A DNA stretch of 23,392 bases from Bacteriovoracaceae bacterium. GTDB lineage: Bacteria > Bdellovibrionota > Bacteriovoracia > Bacteriovoracales > Bacteriovoracaceae. Where the stretch lies: positions 1 to 23,392 of the forward strand of contig CANFNN010000008.1 in assembly GCA_947448095.1 (NCBI GenBank). Direction: 5' to 3'. This document shows positions 13,627 through 21,500 of this stretch, piece after piece. Position 1 is the first letter of the stretch. Each line of letters starts with the position of its first letter. Below the pieces are notes generated by a model that was not told the origin of the DNA, made no database searches, and saw only the letters and a program-made list of their open reading frames with translations. The position numbers were made by a program, and so were the translations under genes.

Positions 13627-15435
13627 TTAACGCGTAACTTTACGTTTGTTTTGATCAAGTTCTTTTTTACGAACACGAATGCTCTTAGGTGTTACTTCAA
13701 CCCATTCATCTTCATCAATCCAGTCCAGTGCCCAGTCAAGAGTACGGTTAGGAATCGGTGGAAGAATAACGTTTTCATCTTTACCAGCTGTACGAACAGA
13801 AGTGAGATGTTTTTCACGACATACGTTTAAGTTAAGATCGTTCGGACGAGTTGACTCACCCACTACCATCCCTTCGTAAGTCATTTCTGTTGGCATAACA
13901 AATTGTTTACCAGAAGAAAGAACGTTAAAGAGAGCGTATGGAGTCATTTTACCAGCTCTGTCAGAAATGAGTGCACCGTTTTGACGGGCAAGCATTTTAC
14001 CAACGAACGGCTCATAGCCTACGAAGTATGAAGACATTAGGCCTTGGCCTTTTGTATCAGTTAAGAAAGTTGAACGATAACCGATCAATCCACGTGAAGG
14101 AACATGGAATTCCATACGTGTGCGACCTTCACCAAACGGTGACATCGCTTCAAGTTTACCTTTACGAATCGCCATTTTCTCAGTGATCACACCAGTTGAT
14201 TCATTTGGTACATCGAGAACCAATCTTTCGAACGGCTCCATCAAAGCACCATCGATTTCTTTCGTAATTACTTGAGGACGAGCAATCATAAGCTCGAAGC
14301 CTTCACGACGAATTTCTTCGAATACTACGGCAACTTGTAACTCTCCACGAGCTTTCAAGATGAAAACTTTAGGATCGTTAGTTGGCTCATAACGAAGCGA
14401 AACGTTTTTACGAATTGCATCGATTAAGAATTCTTCAAGACGACGAGAAGTTAAATACTCCCCTTCCTTACCAGACATTGGTCCAGTGTTTACCGAAACC
14501 TGAACTGATACTGTAGGTGGTTCTACTTCAATACGCTCAAGAGCTTCTGGTTTTTGTGGGTCACAAAGAGTGTCACCGATCTGAGCATTTTCAAATCCAG
14601 AAATAATGACGATTTCCCCAGCAGCTGCTTCTTCAACAGTCGCCATTCCCAAACCAGCAAAGATTTGAAGCGAAGTAACTTTGAAAGTTTTAGGCTTATC
14701 GTCTTTACCAATCCACATGATTTGTTTGTTGTTGTAGATCGTTCCGCGCTGAATACGACCAACCATCAAAGCACCAAGGTAGTTTGAGTATGAAAGATTC
14801 GTTACAAGAAGTTGAGATGGGCCGTCTTTATCAACTTTTGGAGACGGATAGTAATCACTTACAAGGAAGTCTAACATTGGAGTTAAGCTTCCTTCACGAC
14901 GATCTTTATCTAAAGAAGCGTAGCCAGTTCTTCCTGATCCATACATGAATGTGATGTCCATATCGACATCTTTACCAATGTTAGAACCGATTTCTAAAAG
15001 AAGATCTTCCACTTCATTTTTTACTTCATCAATACGTTCATCGGCACGGTCGACTTTATTGATAAACACAGCAACACGGATTCCGCGCTCAAGTGCTTTT
15101 CCAAGTACGAAACGTGTTTGAGGAAGAGGACCCTCAGAGGCATCTACTAAAAGTAAAATACCATCAACCATCATAAGAGAACGTTCTACTTCACCACCGA
15201 AGTCAGCATGTCCTGGAGTATCCAAAAGGTTAATTTTGGTATCTTGCCAACGGATAGCACAGTTCTTCGCTTTAATTGTAATCCCACGTTCTTTTTCAAG
15301 ATCGCCGGAATCCATCACGCGCTCAGTGAGAGCTTCATGAGCGGAAAAAAGTCCTGATTGTCTTAAGAGTTGATCTACGAGAGTCGTTTTACCGTGATCC
15401 ACGTGCGCAACGATAGCGATGTTCTTTAATTTCAT
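13627..15435 (-). CDS. typA: Ribosome-associated GTPase TypA/BipA
   Basis: Translational GTPase of the elongation factor class that binds the 70S ribosome and acts in ribosome assembly and stress or cold adaptation. 602 residues, full family length. G1 AHVDHGKTT (10-18), RGITIKAKN as switch I, G3 DTPGH (72-76), G4 NKVD (126-129), then domain II, an EF-G-like domain III/V region and the TypA-specific C-terminal domain (GLMSSYFVGYEPF, TEMTYEGMVVGE, NVCREKHLTSVR). AGAGGT lies nine bases before the ATG. The dehydrogenase gene upstream on the same strand ends 60 bases away with no visible terminator, so the two may be co-transcribed. Confidence 0.96.
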   Translation of the reverse strand: MKLKNIAIVAHVDHGKTTLVDQLLRQSGLFSAHEALTERVMDSGDLEKERGITIKAKNCAIRWQDTKINLLDTPGHADFGGEVERSLMMVDGILLLVDASEGPLPQTRFVLGKALERGIRVAVFINKVDRADERIDEVKNEVEDLLLEIGSNIGKDVDMDITFMYGSGRTGYASLDKDRREGSLTPMLDFLVSDYYPSPKVDKDGPSQLLVTNLSYSNYLGALMVGRIQRGTIYNNKQIMWIGKDDKPKTFKVTSLQIFAGLGMATVEEAAAGEIVIISGFENAQIGDTLCDPQKPEALERIEVEPPTVSVQVSVNTGPMSGKEGEYLTSRRLEEFLIDAIRKNVSLRYEPTNDPKVFILKARGELQVAVVFEEIRREGFELMIARPQVITKEIDGALMEPFERLVLDVPNESTGVITEKMAIRKGKLEAMSPFGEGRTRMEFHVPSRGLIGYRSTFLTDTKGQGLMSSYFVGYEPFVGKMLARQNGALISDRAGKMTPYALFNVLSSGKQFVMPTEMTYEGMVVGESTRPNDLNLNVCREKHLTSVRTAGKDENVILPPIPNRTLDWALDWIDEDEWVEVTPKSIRVRKKELDQNKRKVTR

Positions 15436-15495
15436 GCGATTAATACCTCTGTGTTGAATGGAGCGACTGTAATAGAAATTTGTGGCTTTGACGAG

Positions 15496-17055
15496 TTAAT
15501 CTTGCGTCAGACCCTCTAGTTTTAGGATACTAAGGGCGATTTTTACACCATCCACGGCCGCGGAAGTAATCCCACCAGCATATCCGGCTCCTTCCCCGCA
15601 AGGATAAAGGCCCTTATGAGAAAGAGAAACAAGACTTTCTTTGTCGCGGAGAATAGTTAAGGGTGCGGAAGTTCGTGTTTCTGGAGCAATTAAAAGACCC
15701 TCTTCATAAATAAAGCCGGGCAAGTCCTTATTAAACTCCTCCAGCCCCTTTTTAAGGTGCTGAACGATAAAGTCTGGAAAAATTTCGCGGATATCGGCCT
15801 TAAAAACTCCAGAGGGGGATGAAGTAACAGGCAGAGGCTTGTTAGTCAGCTTTCCAGTCATGAACTCTTTAATCGTCATGGCCGGCAGCTCACGTCCAGT
15901 TGCATATTTTTTTGAAAGGGCGAAGGCTTTTTGTTCGATGTCATGTTGAAAACGCAGGCCCGCCATTAAGTCTTTTTCGGGCAAATCAATTTCAGATTTC
16001 ACCGAAACCACCAAGGCCGCATTGGACCATGGAGAATTGCGGGCATAGTTACTCATTCCATTAACGACGATTCCATTTTCTTCCGTTCCCGATGAAAGAA
16101 CATAACCACCGGGGCACATGCAAAAACTATAAACCCCATGGTCAGTCCATTTATCATGCCAGCTTAAACGATAACGAGCAGATCCCATTTCGGGTGCTTC
16201 ACAATAAGAGCCATGCTGAAGAGAATCGATATAGCGGCGCGGATGCTCAACTCTCACACCGACTGCAAAATCTTTCGCTTTCATTTGAACTTTAATATCT
16301 GCGAGATGCTGGTAGAGCTCTTGGGCCGAGTGACCAGTTGCAAGAACCACGTGGTCTGAATAAAGTTCTTCTCCACTTTCAAGCTTTACACCAATCGCCC
16401 TTCCCTCTTTCGTCAGAATTTGGGCAACTTTAGAATTGTAGCGGATGTCACAGTTTTCTTTTCTTAACCAATCAGAAATATGATTAATGATAGCGCGAAT
16501 TTTATTTGAGCCCAAGTGAGGATTAGACGTGTAGGCCGTGTCAGGGGGAGCACCAAACATCACGAATTTTTCCATAACGTAACTAACAAGTTCCGATTTA
16601 ATTCGGGTAATCAGTTTTCCATCCGAATAAAGCCCTGCGCCACCTTCTCCGTAGCAAACGTTAGTCTCAGGATCTAGCACTCCGTAGCGCCAAAATTTTG
16701 CAATGTGGAGCATTCGCTTATTGGCCGAATCGCCTCTTTCTAAAATAATCGAAGGAATTCCGTGTTCGGCCAAGCTCACAGCACAGAAAAGTCCACCAGG
16801 ACCAGCACCAATAATGATGGGCTTATTTTTTAGTGGTTGAAATTTTGTTACAGATTCAGGAACTGGATAGTGATCGTCTTGAGTAAGAAGCCCCTCAATA
16901 ATATAGAGGTACACAGGTTTTTTTCCGCGTGGAGCTCCCCTGGCATCAAGACTTTTGGAAATAGTTCTAAACTCCCGAATTTCGGGGTAAGTCTTTTTCA
17001 CATAGCTGTCGAGCTCCACATCAAAGGGAAGCTGAAACTGGTACTTTTTAGACAT
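15496..17055 (-). CDS. FAD-dependent dehydrogenase, COG2509 type
   Basis: 519-residue flavoprotein of a widespread but poorly characterised bacterial family; substrate unknown. After an N-terminal domain with the conserved ISKSLDAR segment comes the dinucleotide-binding motif IIIGAGPGGL at about residues 80-89, then YGEGGAGLYSDGKLITR, the family hallmark, VLATGHSA, FAVGVRVEHP, MCPGGYVLSSGTEENG, and the C-terminal GEGAGYAGGITSAAVDG, which closes the FAD site. I start it at the ATG at 17055 because the family N-terminus fits there; an ATG 11 codons upstream (17088) is possible, and neither has a ribosome binding site. It diverges from cinA across 104 bases. Confidence 0.9.
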   Translation of the reverse strand: MSKKYQFQLPFDVELDSYVKKTYPEIREFRTISKSLDARGAPRGKKPVYLYIIEGLLTQDDHYPVPESVTKFQPLKNKPIIIGAGPGGLFCAVSLAEHGIPSIILERGDSANKRMLHIAKFWRYGVLDPETNVCYGEGGAGLYSDGKLITRIKSELVSYVMEKFVMFGAPPDTAYTSNPHLGSNKIRAIINHISDWLRKENCDIRYNSKVAQILTKEGRAIGVKLESGEELYSDHVVLATGHSAQELYQHLADIKVQMKAKDFAVGVRVEHPRRYIDSLQHGSYCEAPEMGSARYRLSWHDKWTDHGVYSFCMCPGGYVLSSGTEENGIVVNGMSNYARNSPWSNAALVVSVKSEIDLPEKDLMAGLRFQHDIEQKAFALSKKYATGRELPAMTIKEFMTGKLTNKPLPVTSSPSGVFKADIREIFPDFIVQHLKKGLEEFNKDLPGFIYEEGLLIAPETRTSAPLTILRDKESLVSLSHKGLYPCGEGAGYAGGITSAAVDGVKIALSILKLEGLTQD

Positions 17056-17103
17056 GATGAAGTGAGTTATTACATTACGCACAAGCATAAATCAAAGATA
17101 TTC

Positions 17104-17132
17104 TTACCAAAAGGAATTCACGACCTTATAGT
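17104..17132 (+). promoter_or_regulatory. Probable cinA promoter
   Basis: TTACCA (17104-17109), exactly 17 bases, then TATAGT (17127-17132): four and five of six sigma-70 matches. The start would be near 17139, about 20 bases before the ATG, leaving room for AGAGG at 17150-17154. Confidence 0.6.
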
Positions 17133-17159
17133 TAACTAACGAGAAATTCAGAGGTTATT

Positions 17160-18416
17160 ATGAAAATTGGACTCCTTATTATTGGCAATGAGATCCTGGA
17201 AGGAAAAATAGCTGATGCTAATACCAGACAGCTCTCATTATTTTTAAGAGAAAAAAATCTAGAGCTTCTCACTTCCCTTACCGTGACTGATCAAGAATCG
17301 AGTATCCACTTAGGTCTACAAACGCTGTTTGCACTTTGTGATGTGGTAATCACTTCGGGAGGCCTCGGTCCCACTAAAGATGACCTTACTAAAGAAGCCA
17401 TAGCGAGCTACTTTGGCCGAACTATTTCATTTTCTGAGGACTCGTATGAAATCGCACTCAAAAACTATGAGCGCTTCAAACGTCCCTTCGCTGGTAAAGA
17501 ACACGGCTATTGTTATTTGCCCGAAGGTTTTGTAGCACTTGAGAACTCTACCGGTTTTGCTCCAGGTTTATATGCTGAGCACTTAGGAAAATTTTTACTG
17601 TGTGGTCCAGGAGTTCCTAAAGAATTCAAAAGTCTTCTGGAAGATCATTTCCTCAAGCTTATTAGCAGTCATTTTCCTGCCACAACTGACTTAATTGAAA
17701 GCATAACTGTCAGAACCAAAAGAATTCCAGAAGAAAAAATATTTGGCGAAGTGGATACAACTCTGTGGGACAAGTTAAGTCTCTTAGGAAGTGTGAGCTC
17801 CCTTCCCAACACTATGGGAGTGGATATAGGGGTCAAACTCAAGGCTGATAATGCGAATCAAATGGAAGAAAAAAAGAATCAGGTGTTGGCCATCTTTAAT
17901 AACTCTCCCATCAAGGCCAACATTTGGCAGATCGGAAATCTTTCGTTGGAAGAATATGTTGTGAATCTGGCGAATAAAAAAAAGATCACATATGGATTTG
18001 CTGAATCATGCACGGGTGGACTTTGCTCTCACCGAATCACCAATGTTTCTGGAAGCAGTCAAACTTTTGTAGGCTCGATCATTTGTTATTCGGAATCAGT
18101 CAAAAATAAAATCCTGAATGTTGAAGCAGCAACGCTAAAAACTCATGGAGTGGTGAGTGCTCAGACTGCCGGAGAAATGGCCCAGGGCCTCTCTCAACAA
18201 CTCAAAACCAAAATTGCGATTTCCATCACAGGAATTGCAGGTCCATTAGGGGGAACGCCTGAAAAGCCGGTTGGAACAGTTTGCTTTGGTGTCACTAATA
18301 ATGGGAAAACTCAAACCCACACGGAGCATTTTCCTGGCGACCGAGAACAATTAAAACTGCGTTTTTCTCAGGGAGCCCTGTTCTACTTGCTCGAAGAACT
18401 GGAGAAATCTTCCTAA
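17160..18416 (+). CDS. cinA: CinA family protein (MoCF-like domain plus NMN deamidase domain)
   Basis: 418 residues with both CinA domains. The N-terminal MoCF-like (COG1058, ADP-ribose pyrophosphatase-type) domain has IGNEILEGKIADANT, VVITSGGLGPTKDD and LLCGPGVPKE. The C-terminal PncC domain (from about 265) has FAESCTGGL with the catalytic Ser, VGSIICYSESVK, and GIAGPLGGTPEKPVGTVCFG; it hydrolyses NMN to nicotinate mononucleotide in NAD-cycle repair. In some bacteria cinA is linked to competence, but no recA or competence gene is adjacent here. Start ATG at 17160 with AGAGG five bases upstream. Confidence 0.94.
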   Translation: MKIGLLIIGNEILEGKIADANTRQLSLFLREKNLELLTSLTVTDQESSIHLGLQTLFALCDVVITSGGLGPTKDDLTKEAIASYFGRTISFSEDSYEIALKNYERFKRPFAGKEHGYCYLPEGFVALENSTGFAPGLYAEHLGKFLLCGPGVPKEFKSLLEDHFLKLISSHFPATTDLIESITVRTKRIPEEKIFGEVDTTLWDKLSLLGSVSSLPNTMGVDIGVKLKADNANQMEEKKNQVLAIFNNSPIKANIWQIGNLSLEEYVVNLANKKKITYGFAESCTGGLCSHRITNVSGSSQTFVGSIICYSESVKNKILNVEAATLKTHGVVSAQTAGEMAQGLSQQLKTKIAISITGIAGPLGGTPEKPVGTVCFGVTNNGKTQTHTEHFPGDREQLKLRFSQGALFYLLEELEKSS

Positions 18417-18432
18417 ACCTGACAATAATCGT

Positions 18433-18448
18433 AGGCTCGTGCCTTTTT
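18433..18448 (+). terminator. Weak candidate terminator after cinA
   Basis: AGGC-TCGT-GCCT followed by TTTTT: only a 4-bp stem but with a good T-run, 16 bases after the cinA stop codon. The rest of 18417-18598 is AT-rich, with nothing else recognised apart from the candidate promoter near 18548-18575. Confidence 0.35.
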
Positions 18449-18547
18449 ATTGAATGGGTATTCTCTCGCTTTATCAGTGAGTTAGGCTTTATTTACTGTT
18501 TTACTCAAGTAATTGCGCATTCTGGCCTAAAATAAGACTGAGAAAAT

Positions 18548-18575
18548 TAAAAAAAACTTTAAAAAATTCCGATAG
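18548..18575 (+). promoter_or_regulatory. Weak sigma-28-like promoter candidate for the giant lipoprotein
   Basis: TCCGATAG at 18568-18575 keeps the CCGATA core of the FliA -10 element; TAAA at 18548-18551 could be the -35 core, with a spacing one base longer than ideal. As at the promoter near 1692, an AGAGG ribosome binding site follows the GATAG after 8-9 bases. Confidence 0.4.
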
Positions 18576-18598
18576 TTATCTCAAGAGGAATGACACGG

Positions 18599-21500
18599 AT
18601 GTTGAGTTCAAGCACAAACGAAAAAATGCGCGCACCAGTTTTATCACTATTTATGGTGATGATGCTTGGATTTTTAAGTTCTTGTATGCCGCAAGCAACA
18701 ACTCCTAGTATCCAAGACAGTAGCAACACGGCCAACAACACAAATACAACTAACACCGCTTATCCAGAACCAACTTATACCACCAGTGGAATCTTTGTTC
18801 AGGAAGGTGGTGCCCAATCGACGACTCAATTTTCTCTGCCACTGAATTTTACTGATTCATTTTTAGTTCGTGGGAAAAGTTTATCTCAATACTTAAGAAC
18901 TCTCCCCAATACCACGCGCTTTTGTTTGGTTGGTAAATATGACTTTGCCTCTGGCAGCGATAAATTCATGATCCTTTCGGCCAAGCCGAAGTCGTATACA
19001 GATCTTGTTCAAAAAACGACTGAATTTTATCTGCAGGTCGAGCCCTCAAATGATTCAGCTAACCAAAATGACTGCCTTACTTACAATCTAACCAACTCTC
19101 TTTATAATACTGTAACACTGCCAACAGTGCCGTCTGCTTACTTCAGCCTGACCCAGCTTTGTGCAACCTGTAACTCAACAGTCACTTCTCAAGGACTGAA
19201 GCTTTACTTTAATAATGGTGAAACAGTTCCTGTCTTGAATCTCTCACAAATAACTCTGACGATTTCTGGCTCTACAACCGCTGCCGGCAATGTGTGTGTT
19301 GAATCTACAAGCTGTAAAGCTCGCTCATTTGATTGCTGCCTGGATGGACAGTGTGTAAACGACGGTGCAGTGAGGCCAGATGCCCTTACTCAAAACGAAT
19401 TCTCCCTGGCACAACTCGATGTGGCCTCAAATCCCAATCGATTTATTCTTTATCCTCAGTACTACTTTGTCTGTGCATCTCGTCCTGAAAGTAATGGCCA
19501 AGAAGATACTACCACTCCAGTTGATCCTGCCTATGATGCCAATATCAGAATCATGGAGCTAACTCAGCTGTATAATTGTCTTAAAAAAGTGGATGGGGAA
19601 TTCTCACATTGTACGTTGAAGTTTCCTTCTGCCTCCCTAAAAATCAATGCTGGTTCACCGTTTTCTGCAGATAATGGCGATGTTAACTTTGCAAGCCTCA
19701 ATCCTAATTTTAGTTCTGGCGATTATGCCAAAAATATTGTGAAAATTTTCTATGCTGGACAATACCTCTACGAGGCAAACAAAACTCCCCTGGCCCCTGC
19801 AGATGGCTCATTTTCACCTTTAATCGGAAACGATGATATTACCAGTGCTCAATCCGTCATCATCACGAAAGCTCTTCCGGCCAATGCTCTTGATGATAAT
19901 CTCTATCTGACTTTCAAAGTTGATGGTACGTGCGAAAAACTCGGAACAAGTCTTGCCCGATGTACAAAATCATATGTACAGGGATCTACCGATACAACTA
20001 GCACCACTTACCATGACAATTCTAAAACGTTCAATCTTCCTGCTTATGCTGATGCTTCTCCCTCGGCAAACATTATTGTCAAGATTGCAGGGATCATTGT
20101 TGCTGAAGATCCTTCCACCTGGTCTAAGGTAGCAGCACCGAATCGAATTATGTTTAATGCCAGCTATCCACTTTATCCAAACCAGACAATTGAAATTACT
20201 TACTATGCCAACTCAGGCGTCACTGACCTACTCAATATTAAAAATGCTGTTCAGGCCCAAGTCAATACGATGTGTCTATGTGGCTCGTCGATTAAATGTA
20301 ATCTCAACCCGATTCTCAATACTCAAAACGTAACTACTAATTATGAGTGTGTCGTTTCAACAACCACCACAACTGAACCTCCGGCGAATCAATCAGTCTA
20401 TGTCTCGAATAAAAATATCCCGCACCGCTATTATGACATCAACGGTGTTAGCTACGACTCAAGCTATGCCACCGCCCTAGATCAGGAAGGTATTGCCTTT
20501 AGTTATAAAAATAACGATATCCTTAAGCCTACTAACCTTGATGATTACACAGGCTACACTGGCTTCAATGAAATCTATGGCTCATTTAATAAATCTTCTA
20601 GCTCATCCGCTCGTCCGGCCAAAATGGTTCAAGTCAAAAAAGATAAGATTTACGATCTCTTCACTAACACTGGTGTTTTTTCGACTTGTTTAACTTGCGG
20701 TTCAGATTACTACACTTCGATTAAGAAGATTTTCCCTCAAAGTTTCAATGCTGCTGGTAGTGGTTACTCACCAGATAACTACTCATCACAAAGAGTGGCA
20801 ACAAGCGGAGTTTATCGAAGCGATGATCTACTTTTTGGTCGGGCCTGTTTTGTACCTGCAACAATGATTCCCTGGACGCATACTTCTGGTGGCCAAGTCG
20901 TTAATCAACGTACAAATAGACTTTCGTCTCAGCATTTCCTATTTGCCAATGGTTATAATCGTGATTGGTTTGGATTTGATTATGGATCCCTGATTGGTTC
21001 GTTTGACGGCGTCACCTGGTTTTCTCTCGGAAATCAAAGAAGAATTAAAGCGACATCAAATAAACTTTTCCTGGCCGTGAATGCTTATTACGGGGACCTT
21101 AATTTAGACAGTAACTTCAACGTAACAGTCTCTGAAACAACCGCTCTTTCAGGTGCGATGCCTGATCACGATACCGAAACAGATGGAGCAGAATGCCAAA
21201 AGTCTCACTTTTGCTCTAACGATAATGATTGCTTTAGACAAGTGGGATACGAATACACCTGCCAAAATGTGAGTGGTCTAACTACTAACTGGCCTCAATC
21301 CGATGCAAATGGAAATGAAGTTATTGGTTCAATCAACAAGTCTCTTCTAAGTCTTGTTGGTGGATCAAATGGTCAGTCAAAGCGCTGCGTTTATCGAGGC
21401 AAAGGTGCTCCCTGCCATCCTAATTTAAATGTTCTGACCACGACATTTAATAGTTCTTCACTTCCAGGCGTCCTTGCCTGCTCTCCAAATAATATGTGTC

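Noticed and set aside
18559..18756. 65-codon minus-strand frame with hydrophobic N-terminus over the lipoprotein start
   Set aside because: It is the complement of the lipoprotein signal region; hydrophobicity on both strands is a codon artefact, and it would cover the promoter and ribosome binding site of a far better gene.
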